Source: an uncultured Candidatus Melainabacteria bacterium | GTDB lineage: Bacteria > Cyanobacteriota > Vampirovibrionia > Gastranaerophilales > Gastranaerophilaceae | Reading direction: 5' to 3' | Assembly: GCA_934693235.1 (NCBI GenBank) | Contig: CAKUUY010000001.1 | Coordinates: 145,750-209,749, forward strand | DNA: 64,000 nucleotides | Shown here: piece after piece, positions 16,701-26,103 of the stretch | Numbering within the stretch: position 1 is the first letter of the stretch | How the letters are laid out: every line of letters begins with the position of its first letter | The notes under the pieces: generated by a model | Database searches by the model: none | The model's input: the letters and a program-made list of their open reading frames with translations, nothing else | What the model was told of the DNA's origin: nothing | Translations under genes and position numbers: made by a program

Positions 16701-18881
16701 TTAGTTCATTTTCAATGTCTGTAATGCAATTTTTTCAGCACTATCGGCTCTTTTTAAAGCAGCGTCAGCTGCCGATAAATCTTCATTTGATTTAACTTGA
16801 ACCCCCATTGGAGATGGAATATATGTCCTTATTGGTTCTGTTTGGTTTTTATTATCATTATTTTTACTACTTGTGTTAGTTGTTTTAGTTGTTATTTGTG
16901 TTTGTCCATTTTTGTATTTATCTAACAAGTTTGATTGTCCATTTGTCGAATTTTGAGTTGCTGTTTGTTGAGTCACTGTTTGAGTTTGTTGAGCCTGTGG
17001 AATTTGCTGTTGCTGTAATTGTTGAGCCTTTTGCATTTGCAAAGCCTGTTCTTGTTGGTCCTTTACTTTTTGTGCAGCTTCTTCCTCTTTACCCTCATCC
17101 AGAAGAGAGTGTTTTGGCTTACCAAATAACAAATGAGAACCTTTTACCGCTATTTTGTTAAACATTGGCAACAATACCATCATACCCAATACAATTCTCA
17201 TTGGATAACCCGCCATTTGTTTCATACCAAATTTAGGATGACGCCATAAGTCTTTAATTTTTGAGACGAAACCATCTCTAACAATTGCTTTGTTATCATA
17301 CGGTCGTATTTGTTCCAAACCGACTGTTACAATTCTACCAACAGTTTTGAACAATTTTGTAATAGGATTTTTAACTCCGGCATTTAACATTGTTCTTAAA
17401 TTATCTCGAGAAGCTTTCCAAGCAGCTTCATTTTTAAACAATCCTGCCTTAGCAGTTTCATTATGTAGTTTTAAGGCATTTCTGTAAGCTTCAACAGCTT
17501 TTTTATCCATACCCGCATATTGTAAACCACCAATATGGTGCATTAATTTAAGAGCAAACGGCATACAAACAAAGAATGCAATCATTTCAGTGAAACGTTC
17601 TGCAAACGATTTTGCCTTTTCCGAAAATCCGCCATCTGTTTTAATAGTTTTGTAAATAACGTCAGCCAAATATCCAGCTTGCATAATCGCTACAAGTTTA
17701 CCACCAGCAACCCTGTTTGTACTTCCTTCTAGAACCATATTAAAGTATTTTAAAAAGCCTTTACCAAATGCTGTTTTTGGAAGTTTCTTATCTAACCCTA
17801 ATCGTTTTACAGCTTGTTCCAATTCAGGATTTTCTTTAGGATTGTAATTTCCCAAAGATGCAGCAAATTTATTAGCATTTTCTGTTGCATTGACCTCACG
17901 TCCAAATATAGTTTTGTTAAATTTGCCTAACGCACTTGAATTTGAACCCCAAATCCTAGCTTGCATTTTTTGGTTAGCATTATTTGTAGCTTCTAAAATT
18001 TCGGGAAGATACTTATGATGGTCTTTCATTATCTTTTCATAAGTTTGAAAATCCTTATACCCCCATTCAAAAGCCTTCATATCTTTTAATTTAGCCAACT
18101 TTGCTTTGTCATCAAGAGCTTTGAATGCACTTAATTCAGAATTAATTTGTGCAGGAGTCAAATTCTTTTTTGAATTCTTCAAAATTGTTTCTACTTCAGC
18201 ATTTTGAAGAATTTCTCTTTTTGCTTCAGGGGTTGTAGCCCTTTGAATTGCATCTTTATATTTATTTATTTCATCTGCAGTTGCTCCATAGCAATCAAGA
18301 TCTTCAGCATGTTTTAATGCACTCATGAATTTTTCGCCATGCTGCGGATAATCTTGCATCAAAATTCCTGACATCCCCATATACTGGTCAAGAACCATTC
18401 CCAATTCAGGACGAGATGGAGTATCAAAGAAAGCGCGCAAAATGCGAGATTTATCAATAACTTTAGTTCTCAAGAAATTCTTGAATTTTCCAAAACCACC
18501 TGAAACAGACTGACCAAAAGACGATTTTGCCAGTCTACTATCAGTTACATAATTTGAAACATTATCTCCAAAATTTCCTACTTTATAAAGAAATGTATCT
18601 TCATAATTTCCACGGCATTTTTTGTTGAAATAATCCATACCTTGAGTAATTGCAAACCAAGTCGGAACTCCTATTGCCGCAGTATAAAGCATTCCTTTAG
18701 GGTCTTCAGTTGTTTCAGACATTCTATTTGCAACATAAGAATCTTGAATATTTTGCTTCAACAACTCAGGATTTGCCGCTTGCATATTCGGCTGCTGTTG
18801 AAAATTAGCTGCCTGCATTTGCGACATAGCTTGAAATTGAGGTATTTGTTGTGTTTTTTTAGTTACATCATTCTCGAGCAT
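16701..18881 (-). CDS. Large hypothetical protein with Gln-rich ends and membrane segments
   Basis: 726 residues when started at the ATG at 18881 (MLENDVTKK). Upstream in-frame codons encode an unlikely hydrophobic extension and cross an apparent AT-rich promoter region. The N-terminal 50 residues are Gln/Met/Ala-rich (FQAMSQMQAANFQQQ). Hydrophobic segments occur near GMLYTAAIGVPTWFAI, MIAFFVCMPFALKLM and RIVLGMMVLLPMFN. The C-terminal 150 residues are low-complexity Gln/Thr/Asn. The body is rich in Lys and Phe and helical. No family is recognised; it may be a lineage-specific envelope protein. Confidence 0.75.
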   Translation of the reverse strand: MLENDVTKKTQQIPQFQAMSQMQAANFQQQPNMQAANPELLKQNIQDSYVANRMSETTEDPKGMLYTAAIGVPTWFAITQGMDYFNKKCRGNYEDTFLYKVGNFGDNVSNYVTDSRLAKSSFGQSVSGGFGKFKNFLRTKVIDKSRILRAFFDTPSRPELGMVLDQYMGMSGILMQDYPQHGEKFMSALKHAEDLDCYGATADEINKYKDAIQRATTPEAKREILQNAEVETILKNSKKNLTPAQINSELSAFKALDDKAKLAKLKDMKAFEWGYKDFQTYEKIMKDHHKYLPEILEATNNANQKMQARIWGSNSSALGKFNKTIFGREVNATENANKFAASLGNYNPKENPELEQAVKRLGLDKKLPKTAFGKGFLKYFNMVLEGSTNRVAGGKLVAIMQAGYLADVIYKTIKTDGGFSEKAKSFAERFTEMIAFFVCMPFALKLMHHIGGLQYAGMDKKAVEAYRNALKLHNETAKAGLFKNEAAWKASRDNLRTMLNAGVKNPITKLFKTVGRIVTVGLEQIRPYDNKAIVRDGFVSKIKDLWRHPKFGMKQMAGYPMRIVLGMMVLLPMFNKIAVKGSHLLFGKPKHSLLDEGKEEEAAQKVKDQQEQALQMQKAQQLQQQQIPQAQQTQTVTQQTATQNSTNGQSNLLDKYKNGQTQITTKTTNTSSKNNDNKNQTEPIRTYIPSPMGVQVKSNEDLSAADAALKRADSAEKIALQTLKMN

Positions 18882-19051
18882 AATTATCCATTTTTCCCTA
18901 TATATAATATAAAAACAAAACCTCTGTAAATATTGCTTTTTTAAAGAATTTGTAAAGAAATGTAACGAATTAAGACTTTTTTGAAATTTAAAACTTTGTA
19001 TATACTTTATATATACACAAGCGGTTAATAAGAAGAATGAGAGGCAAATAA

Positions 19052-19216
19052 ATGGCAGTAGCAAATTTAAAGAAAATTGATGACAAATTGAAAAACATTT
19101 ATGAAAATCAAGTTACAGTCAACAATAATCAGCCATTTGAAGATCGTTCCGACTTACTTTTTGCTCAGATGAATTTCATCGCAATGGCAAATAAACAAGC
19201 TTTACATTTAATTTAA
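19052..19216 (+). CDS. Small hypothetical protein (54 aa)
   Basis: The reading frame has a GAGAGG site 8 nt before its ATG and is followed within 40 nt by a strong intrinsic terminator, so it looks like a real single-gene unit. It starts MAVANLKKIDDKLKN and ends MANKQALHLI. It is soluble, without cysteines or a hydrophobic segment. It could be a small regulator or adaptor, but nothing in the sequence shows its function. Confidence 0.65.
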   Translation: MAVANLKKIDDKLKNIYENQVTVNNNQPFEDRSDLLFAQMNFIAMANKQALHLI

Positions 19217-19255
19217 CATTTTAACTCCAATTAATTTTTCCCCTACAAATTTTTA

Positions 19256-19286
19256 CCTGATTTCATCACGAAATCAGGTTTTTTTT
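19256..19286 (+). terminator. Intrinsic terminator of the 54-aa gene
   Basis: CCTGATTT / AAATCAGG perfect stem with a 7-nt loop and T8 tail. The nadD -10 box begins 3 nt after the T-tract. Confidence 0.9.
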
Positions 19287-19294
19287 GCTATAAT
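19286..19294 (+). promoter_or_regulatory. nadD extended -10 promoter, leaderless arrangement
   Basis: TGC followed by a perfect TATAAT (19289-19294), then exactly 6 nt to the ATG at 19301. There is no ribosome site and no clear -35; the extended -10 would compensate. Confidence 0.65.
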
Positions 19295-19300
19295 ACGCTT

Positions 19301-19888
19301 ATGAAACTTTGTATTTTTTCAGGAACATTCAACCCAATACACAAAGCTCATTTAAAAATGGCTGAATACGTTTTATCACATTATGGATTTGATAAAATTA
19401 TTTTTATCCCAGCATACAAACCGCCACACAAGAATTATGATGCAGGAATGAGTCAACACAGATTTAATATGGTTAAGCTTGCAATAGCATATAATCCCCA
19501 TTTTGAAGTTTCTGATATAGAATTTAAAAGCGAGGAAAAATCTTATTCGTTCCTTACAGCTTTAAAACTATATGAACAGTATAAAATTGACGGGAAAATA
19601 CATTTTATAATCGGAACAGATGCATTTGAAAAAATCGAAAGTTGGTATGAAAGTGACAAATTCAAAAAAATTGTTGATTTTATAGTATTTGTAAGAGAAA
19701 ATGATACCGTAAACTTAGAATATCTTAAAAAAAAGGGGTATAATTTTGAATTTACGCAAATGCCATTTGTTGATATTTCCTCAACCGAGTTGAGAAACAG
19801 AGTGCTACAAGGTTTGCCAATAAATAACATTGTTACAAAAGAAGTAGAGGAGTACATTTATAAGAATGGATTATACAAAAATACTTAA
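19301..19888 (+). CDS. nadD: Nicotinate-mononucleotide adenylyltransferase
   Basis: Transfers AMP from ATP to nicotinate mononucleotide in NAD synthesis. 195 residues, normal length. The nucleotidyltransferase motif GTFNPIHKAHLKMAE is at 7-21, HFIIGTDAFEKIESW follows near 102-116, and ISSTELRNRVLQGLP near 164-178 is the C-terminal ATP-binding signature. It overlaps the downstream yqeK-like gene by 23 nt, a pairing common in bacteria. Translation probably starts on a leaderless mRNA. Confidence 0.97.
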   Translation: MKLCIFSGTFNPIHKAHLKMAEYVLSHYGFDKIIFIPAYKPPHKNYDAGMSQHRFNMVKLAIAYNPHFEVSDIEFKSEEKSYSFLTALKLYEQYKIDGKIHFIIGTDAFEKIESWYESDKFKKIVDFIVFVRENDTVNLEYLKKKGYNFEFTQMPFVDISSTELRNRVLQGLPINNIVTKEVEEYIYKNGLYKNT

Positions 19889-20441
19889 ATGGTTAAAAAA
19901 GCAATTAAATGAAAAGAGATATATTCACACATTAGGAACAGCTGATTGCGCAAAAGAATTAGCAAAACAATTTAGTTTAAATGAAGATAAAGCTTATTTA
20001 GCAGGACTTTTGCACGATTGCGCGAAATGTTTTCCTAATGAGGAATTGTTAGACATAATTCATAAACATCTAGATGTTGAAGAATGTGAAATGCTTAATT
20101 ATAAAACATTGCACGCACCTGTTAGTGCATATATTGCAGAAACTGAATTCGGGATTACAGATAAAGAAATCTTATCTGCAATAAGATGGCATACACTTGG
20201 CAAACTTGATATGTCTGACTTTGAAAAAATAGTATTTATAGCTGATAAAATTGAACCAAACACTAGAGATAAAGAATATTCAGACAAAATAAGAGAACTT
20301 TTAACGCAGGAAAACGGTTTAAACAAAGCTTTATTAAAATGTTACAAGGAGACAATTAAAAGTCTCGTAAAAAGAGATTTAAAAATTTGCCTTTTAACAG
20401 TTGAAATTTACAATAAACTTCAAGATTTAGTTCAAAATTAG
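19866..20441 (+). CDS. yqeK: YqeK-type HD-domain diadenosine tetraphosphatase
   Basis: 191-residue HD phosphohydrolase. Metal and active-site pieces are visible in order: RYIHTLGTADCAKELA, AGLLHDCAK, HAPVSAYIAE, AIRWHTLGKLDMSDF and IADKIEPNTRD. The family cleaves Ap4A symmetrically to two ADP. It begins inside the end of nadD, so translation is coupled. In many genomes rsfS follows; here a different large gene follows after 39 nt. Confidence 0.9.
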   Translation: MDYTKILKWLKKQLNEKRYIHTLGTADCAKELAKQFSLNEDKAYLAGLLHDCAKCFPNEELLDIIHKHLDVEECEMLNYKTLHAPVSAYIAETEFGITDKEILSAIRWHTLGKLDMSDFEKIVFIADKIEPNTRDKEYSDKIRELLTQENGLNKALLKCYKETIKSLVKRDLKICLLTVEIYNKLQDLVQN

Positions 20442-20480
20442 CATGTTCGTGCTAGAATAATCTCAAAGAGAGGAAGTATA

Positions 20481-22793
20481 ATGCAAGTACTGGAAATTAA
20501 GAATAATTTAGTAAAGATAGCTTATGACGTAAATGATAACCTTGCTCTTTCAAGTTTTGTTATCATTGAAGACACAAATACTCCTTACGTAGCACAAGTA
20601 ATGAACATAAAAGCTGATAAATTGACGAATTTCGCAATAGTTAAATTGTTATTTACTTTTAATGAAGAGGGGATTTTAAAAAACTATAATGGGACAATTC
20701 CATCATTAAAGTCTACTGTTTCAATACTTCCATCAAAAGAACTTCTTGACATTATTCCTGTCGAAAATAAGTTAACAATGGGACAATTAGCACAACAAAA
20801 AGTCAGTCTCGATATTGATAAAACAATTTTAGACAATAATTTACTTGTTTGTTCAGATAGTGAAGAAAATACAAGTATTCTTTTACAAAACATTACCAAG
20901 CAAATTGATGAAAAAGTTGTTATTTTCGATACAGACGGACTTTATGACTTCGACAACAAAATTACATTTGGAAAAGATTTTAAACTTCCTCTTAATTATG
21001 ATACTATAAACTTTATTTATGAAAATGACCTTGAAGATGTTGATGCAACCAGCAAAGCAGTTATTCAAGATATTTTTATTGAACTTCAAGAATATACAAA
21101 AACTTTACCTGAAGAATATCTTCCGTTCGAAACTTTTATAAATGTTGTTGATCAACAATATAAAGAAACGCAAATTCCGCAACTTGTTTTGCTTAAAAAT
21201 AAATTACTTAAATACAAAGAGATGAACGCATTTGCAGAAACCTTGAAAGATATCCTCAGTTTAAGTATTGCGATTGATAAATCAGATGTTACGGTAATTG
21301 ATATATCAGATATGTCACCAACAATGCAAAAAGAAATCATAACATACACATACGAAGTTATGAAAGGTATAAACGAAACAATATATTCATTTGTAAAAGT
21401 TGATAATGCCAATTCAAACAAAAAGTTACTAAAAAAACTTTTAACACGTGAAGACATCTATACAACAATAATTTGTCGTCACGAATATAAATATTTACAA
21501 GAATTAAAAAGCGTAGCCCAAAACTTGATTTTGTTTGCACCTCAAACATTGCAACACGATTTTGCCTCTTACAACACATTCTTAAATAAACTAAATTCAA
21601 ATGAATTTATTATTTATGGAGCTCACACTCAAAATATTCCATTTATTGTTGAATTAGAAGAGCTTGAGTTAAATGAACAAGATGAAGAAGACGAAAGTAT
21701 TGAAACAACAGAAAAATCAGAAGAAATTCACACAACTGTAGAGCAAACTCAAAATTCCGAAGTTGAGTCAGAACCTCAAAAGCCTGAACAAAATACCGAA
21801 GCAGAAAAAGAAGTTCCGGAATTGATTGAAAATCAACAAGAGAACAATTTGGAGCCGGATTTTGAACAAGAAGTTAAAGAAGAAACTTCATTTCAAGCAC
21901 CTAAAATAGAATATCCAGATTTGGATATTGAAAACACAGAGGATGTTGCTACTGATTTTTCAGAGAAAGAAAATTTGGATATTATAGACGAACCGGAGGA
22001 AGATTTTTTACAAGAAACTATTCAGGCTGACTTAGAAAAAGGAGCCTCAATTGAGATTGACGAGCAAGAAAATATTCCAAATCTATACGCAGTAGATGAA
22101 GCAGAGGAACCGATTGAGGAAGATATTTTTATGCCGGAAGATACCACTCCTCAAGTAGAAATTAATGATATAGAGCCGGAAGAAAATAATACAGAAGATG
22201 ACAAAGTAGTAACTTCTGTTCAAGAACCGGAAGAAAATACTGCTATTTACAACATTTTAGGCGATGAAGATGAAGAGTATTCGGAAGAAGAACCTGAAAT
22301 TTTGCCGCTTGAGCCGGAAATTGATTATTCTTTAGAAGATCATGATATTGAAGAAAATTTTCAAGAACCTCAACTCTACGAAGATAACGCAGCCATGATA
22401 GAACAAGCTGCAAAAGATGTCGATAAGTTTATTTACGAAAAACTTCCTGAAGAAGATATTTCATTGAACGACTTATCAGCTCTACAAACAGACGAGTTAA
22501 CAGAAGATGATTTGAACTTAATAGGGGATTTGGCTTCCGAAAACATAACAGATGCACCTGAATATGTAGAAAACCAACCACCCGTAGTTCCAATATATAA
22601 TGCAGAAGACATTGACCAACAAGAACCTCAGAATTTTGAAGCTGGCGATAGAGTATCATCTCCAAAATATGGCGATGGTGTTGTTGAAAAAATGATAAAA
22701 TATGGTAACAAAATGCTTTGTTCTATTGAATTTCCAAACATCGGCAGACGCCTTTTAGACCCGGCTATGACAGAGATAAAAAAATTAGACTAA
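20481..22793 (+). CDS. HerA-like protein with degenerate P-loop, acidic linker and PcrA/UvrD-type C-terminal domain
   Basis: 770 residues in three parts. Residues 1-100 look like the HAS-type barrel of HerA/FtsK-like ATPases (short beta strands, then LTMGQLAQ). The following core (about 120-395) has the spacing of that ATPase, but where the Walker A should lie the sequence is LLVCSDSEENTSILLQN, without GKT, so ATP hydrolysis is doubtful; a VVIFDTDGLYDF strand follows. About 400-700 is a strongly acidic, probably disordered linker (Glu/Pro-rich). The end, GDRVSSPKYGDGVVEKMI...RRLLDP, matches the Tudor-like tail of PcrA/UvrD, which contacts RNA polymerase. The domain assignment of the core is inference. 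A GAGGAAG site precedes the ATG. Confidence 0.7.
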   Translation: MQVLEIKNNLVKIAYDVNDNLALSSFVIIEDTNTPYVAQVMNIKADKLTNFAIVKLLFTFNEEGILKNYNGTIPSLKSTVSILPSKELLDIIPVENKLTMGQLAQQKVSLDIDKTILDNNLLVCSDSEENTSILLQNITKQIDEKVVIFDTDGLYDFDNKITFGKDFKLPLNYDTINFIYENDLEDVDATSKAVIQDIFIELQEYTKTLPEEYLPFETFINVVDQQYKETQIPQLVLLKNKLLKYKEMNAFAETLKDILSLSIAIDKSDVTVIDISDMSPTMQKEIITYTYEVMKGINETIYSFVKVDNANSNKKLLKKLLTREDIYTTIICRHEYKYLQELKSVAQNLILFAPQTLQHDFASYNTFLNKLNSNEFIIYGAHTQNIPFIVELEELELNEQDEEDESIETTEKSEEIHTTVEQTQNSEVESEPQKPEQNTEAEKEVPELIENQQENNLEPDFEQEVKEETSFQAPKIEYPDLDIENTEDVATDFSEKENLDIIDEPEEDFLQETIQADLEKGASIEIDEQENIPNLYAVDEAEEPIEEDIFMPEDTTPQVEINDIEPEENNTEDDKVVTSVQEPEENTAIYNILGDEDEEYSEEEPEILPLEPEIDYSLEDHDIEENFQEPQLYEDNAAMIEQAAKDVDKFIYEKLPEEDISLNDLSALQTDELTEDDLNLIGDLASENITDAPEYVENQPPVVPIYNAEDIDQQEPQNFEAGDRVSSPKYGDGVVEKMIKYGNKMLCSIEFPNIGRRLLDPAMTEIKKLD

Positions 22794-22798
22794 TAAAT

Positions 22799-23146
22799 CT
22801 ATCTTAATTTTGAAGCAGCTTTCAGGTATACAAACTGTGGAACAAAATCCGTTTCACAGTTTAGAACGATAAGAACCCTTAAGCACATTGGTAAAGAATT
22901 TGGAACATCTAGTTCATGAAAACACATCATAGCAACACTATCCCAGCCTAAATCAATACGAGCAAATTTTGCGGGGAAAGCAGTATTCAAATCACTGGTC
23001 AAAGTAAAAATAACATGCGAAATATTTTCAACAGAAATTTTATTTTTTTCAATCATTTCAGACAGAAGCTCAATTGTAGCTTCTTTTATTGACTCCGACG
23101 AGTTTTCTGTAACTGTTATTGCACCTCTAATTCCCTTTGTTATCAT
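22799..23146 (-). CDS. aroH: AroH-type chorismate mutase
   Basis: 115-residue monofunctional mutase that rearranges chorismate to prephenate for Phe/Tyr synthesis. Family segments are GIRGAITVTENSSESIKEAT, LTSDLNTAFPAKFAR (active-site loop) and MCFHELDVPNSLPMCLRVL. It starts 11 nt after fmt with a weak AAGG site, making it the last gene of a def-fmt-aroH operon. This AroH type is common in Bacillus and cyanobacteria. Confidence 0.93.
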   Translation of the reverse strand: MITKGIRGAITVTENSSESIKEATIELLSEMIEKNKISVENISHVIFTLTSDLNTAFPAKFARIDLGWDSVAMMCFHELDVPNSLPMCLRVLIVLNCETDFVPQFVYLKAASKLR

Positions 23147-23157
23147 AATTTAGAACC

Positions 23158-24078
23158 TTATATTGAAATGTGTAAACCATTAGCCCAATCGCGAGCAAAC
23201 ATTTCGCCTTTTCCCTCAGGTTTAACCTTTACGAGTAAAATACTACCTTGTCCACAACCGACTTCAATTCCCTCTTTGGTTACACGCATAAATTTACCAC
23301 ATTCACCGGAAACACCTTTCAAAACTTTAGTTTCAAGAACTTTAACAACTTTATCATTATAGACAAAATAAGCAGACGGCATTTTATAAATACCCCGAAC
23401 AAGATTGTGAATTTCTTGCGCCGATTTTGACCAATCTATCAATGTTTCTTCTTTTGTTAACTTGTTTGCCATACATACGCCGTCTTCACATTGTTTTTCA
23501 GGCATAATAGTCTTATCAACCAAGCCAACAAGAGTATGCTCCAATAGTTCAGGGGAAGCCGCACTAATTTTTTCAAACAAATCAACACAAGTCATATCGT
23601 CAGGAATTTCAATTTTTTCTCTCACACAAACATCTCCGCAATCAAGACCGAGCTCTGTAATCATTGTACAAATACCTGTTTCTTTGTCACCATTAATAAT
23701 TGCACGTTGAATAGGGTTCGCACCTCTATAACGCGGTAAAAGCGATGCATGAAGATTAATTGTTTCGTATTTAGGAATATCCAAAACTTCTTGTGACAAA
23801 ATTTGCCCAAAAGCAAACGTTACAAAGAAATCCGGATTTAATTTTTTCAATTCTTCTTGAATTTCTAGTTCTTTTTTGATTGACTTTGGTTGAAACACTG
23901 GCAACTTATGATCAAGAGCAAATTGTTTTAGAACAGACATCGATATTTTGTGCCCACGTCCAGCCGGTTTATCAGGCTGAGTAACTACTGCTAGAACATT
24001 AATTCTATCTGAATTGTAAAGGTATTCTAAAGATTTTAAAGCAATTGCCGGAGTTCCAAAGAAAACAATATTAATCAC
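23158..24078 (-). CDS. fmt: Methionyl-tRNA formyltransferase
   Basis: Formylates initiator Met-tRNA. 306 residues with IVFFGTPAIALKSLE at the start, the catalytic region INLHASLLPRYRGANPIQRAI, GLDCGDVC, and the smaller C-terminal tRNA-binding domain. The start is GTG at 24078, directly after the def stop codon, with GAGGAG inside the end of def as its ribosome site. Coupling with def (the deformylase that reverses the modification) is usual. Confidence 0.97.
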   Translation of the reverse strand: MINIVFFGTPAIALKSLEYLYNSDRINVLAVVTQPDKPAGRGHKISMSVLKQFALDHKLPVFQPKSIKKELEIQEELKKLNPDFFVTFAFGQILSQEVLDIPKYETINLHASLLPRYRGANPIQRAIINGDKETGICTMITELGLDCGDVCVREKIEIPDDMTCVDLFEKISAASPELLEHTLVGLVDKTIMPEKQCEDGVCMANKLTKEETLIDWSKSAQEIHNLVRGIYKMPSAYFVYNDKVVKVLETKVLKGVSGECGKFMRVTKEGIEVGCGQGSILLVKVKPEGKGEMFARDWANGLHISI

Positions 24079-24630
24079 TTATTTCTCCTCGCTTTCAGGC
24101 TCATCAACCAATAAATCGGGATCAACTGGAGGAAGATTATGCTCTGCTAAAACTTTGTCTGCTTCAAAACGATTTACACAGTGATCAATAAACAAAATTC
24201 CATCTAAATGGTCGTTTTCATGCTGAATAGCTCGCGCCAAAAGTTCACCGTCCTTAGCTTCTAAAACAAATGGACGTCCATGTTTATCAAGCGCTTTAAC
24301 CATAACATTTGCATATCTTTTGACATCAGTATAAGCTTCAGGGAAACTTATACATCCCTCTTGAGCAACAGTTACACCTGATTTTTTTATAATTTTGGGA
24401 TTAATAAATACAATCGGATTAAGTGGCTCATCGTTTTTAGAAACATCGATAACAAAAACTCTTACATTTTCACCTATTTGCGGAGCAGCCAAACCTACAC
24501 CATTTTTCGCATACATAGTTTCCAGCAAATCTTGAACTAATTCTTGAATTTTTTTAGAAACTTTATGAACCTCTTTAGACGGTTCTCTCAAACTTTTTTC
24601 ACCATATTGTAAAACTCTTCTAACAGCCAT
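24079..24630 (-). CDS. def: Peptide deformylase
   Basis: Removes the formyl group from nascent proteins using a bound metal. 183 residues from the ATG at 24630, which has AGAGG 8 nt upstream; a frame extension to 24666 adds twelve residues without a site. The three motifs are present: GVGLAAPQIG, EGCISFP (metal Cys) and QHENDHLDG (metal His pair with catalytic Glu). An acidic tail of about 20 residues (DPDLLVDEPESEEK) follows the core. Confidence 0.97.
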   Translation of the reverse strand: MAVRRVLQYGEKSLREPSKEVHKVSKKIQELVQDLLETMYAKNGVGLAAPQIGENVRVFVIDVSKNDEPLNPIVFINPKIIKKSGVTVAQEGCISFPEAYTDVKRYANVMVKALDKHGRPFVLEAKDGELLARAIQHENDHLDGILFIDHCVNRFEADKVLAEHNLPPVDPDLLVDEPESEEK

Positions 24631-24738
24631 TATTAAACCTCTTTCTATTGAAATATTATATAACAAATCTTTACAAATAACAAGAAATTAGCAATTATAT
24701 ATTACGTATATTTTTATTATATATATAACGAGGTTTTA

Positions 24739-25449
24739 ATGGGTTTAATTAATTTCAATAGTATTAAATTTAACACTAATTATCAAGACAACTTTGCTTT
24801 AAACAATTATTTAAAGCAAGAACAGTATCCTTTTTGGAATAATATTCCAAAAACACCCCAATTCAATGAAAACTTAAAACTCTGGTATAATAAACCTGAA
24901 ATTAGTAGCGAAGTTAATTTGTCTGAAGACAAGTTAATTCAATTAAAACAAAGCCCTGCTAGACAGCAAATATCGCTTGCACTAAAAAAATGTGACGATA
25001 AAGTTTTTAGTTGTACAAAAAAAGATTGTGACAAAATGAACATTATAATAGAAAGTGGTATTGGCGATAGATTTAATTTTAATGAACTTATAGATAAATT
25101 TTCAATCTCAAATACTAATAAAATTATTTCAGTAATCCAAGGTGTTAATAAATTGGATACAGGTAATATGACAGAAGCAGAAATGCAAGCAAAAGCAAAC
25201 AAATTTTCTCAAATAGTTGAGCAAGCAAAGTCACAAATGGAAACATTTAGAAAATTACTTGATGAGGGAGTTGAACTTGCTAAAGAATTATCAAATGAAA
25301 ACTCTCCTAATAAAAGCAAAAAAGATTTGAATAACAAAATAACTCAATATGGACAAAAATTTACAGCATTTGTTCAAAATTCAACAACAAATGATACAAA
25401 TTCCTCCCAAATACACGAGAGTACAAACAAATCCTCATCTCACGTCTAA
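24739..25449 (+). CDS. Hypothetical protein (236 aa)
   Basis: Soluble, Asn/Lys-rich and helical, with no signal peptide. The N-terminus is INFNSIKFNTNYQDNFALNNY and the last 80 residues are coiled-coil-like (AEMQAKANKFSQIVEQAKSQ), ending in a Ser/Asn/Thr tail. A GAGG site lies 8 nt upstream of the ATG. The 3' end overlaps the converging queE gene by 15 nt, which is unusual for two unrelated genes. No family is recognised. Confidence 0.65.
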   Translation: MGLINFNSIKFNTNYQDNFALNNYLKQEQYPFWNNIPKTPQFNENLKLWYNKPEISSEVNLSEDKLIQLKQSPARQQISLALKKCDDKVFSCTKKDCDKMNIIIESGIGDRFNFNELIDKFSISNTNKIISVIQGVNKLDTGNMTEAEMQAKANKFSQIVEQAKSQMETFRKLLDEGVELAKELSNENSPNKSKKDLNNKITQYGQKFTAFVQNSTTNDTNSSQIHESTNKSSSHV

Positions 25450-26103
25450 AAATTTATGCACCTGAGGAATAAGTCTTACTTTTTCGTAGTTTTCAAGGAA
25501 TTTATCCAGAGTTAGTGCACAAAAATCAGATGTTACAGACATCTTGTCTTCAACCATTTCCGGCTGCAAAACAAGCTCTATTCCATATTTTTTGCCTAAC
25601 TCACAACATTTGCAGATTTCTTCATTTGTTATTTTTGAATTAAACACAATTTTTGCAAAAGTTTCTATTCCTTTGCAAGCCTCAAAAAATTTATCATGGA
25701 ATTTGTACGAATCTTTTATTCCTGTCGCACTTTCAAGCTTTATGTCAGCCGAAACGATATCAATATATTGCTTAATCTCTGAAAATTTGTCACATAGCGT
25801 TGCATTCGTTTCAAGATATACTTTTTTACTAACTAAAGGTAAAAATTCTTTCAAGAAATCTATTGATAGCAAAGGTTCTCCACCTGTCAGCGATACAGAA
25901 TGAACATCTTTAAATTCGTTCACTTTCTTAGCTAATTCATTCGGACAATACTCTTCAAAATCCGAATTTGCAGAAAACTCCGTATCGCAGTAATTGCATT
26001 TCAAATTGCAATTGCAAAACCTTACAAACAACTGTTTATAACCGACATACGGTCCCTCACCTTGAATTGATGCAAATATTTCTTTGATTTTTACCTTATT
26101 CAT
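25435..26103 (-). CDS. queE: 7-carboxy-7-deazaguanine synthase
   Basis: A radical SAM enzyme of the queuosine/7-deazaguanine pathway, converting carboxytetrahydropterin to carboxydeazaguanine. 222 residues. FASIQGEGPYVGYKQLFVRF at the N-terminus and the cluster motif CNLKCNYC (CxxxCxxC) are diagnostic, followed by SLTGGEPLL. The remaining cysteines (CKGIE, CKCCELG) are not part of the core motif. The start overlaps the dnaJ-like gene by 8 nt, so they are translationally linked. Other queuosine genes are not in the window. Confidence 0.93.
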   Translation of the reverse strand: MNKVKIKEIFASIQGEGPYVGYKQLFVRFCNCNLKCNYCDTEFSANSDFEEYCPNELAKKVNEFKDVHSVSLTGGEPLLSIDFLKEFLPLVSKKVYLETNATLCDKFSEIKQYIDIVSADIKLESATGIKDSYKFHDKFFEACKGIETFAKIVFNSKITNEEICKCCELGKKYGIELVLQPEMVEDKMSVTSDFCALTLDKFLENYEKVRLIPQVHKFLDVR

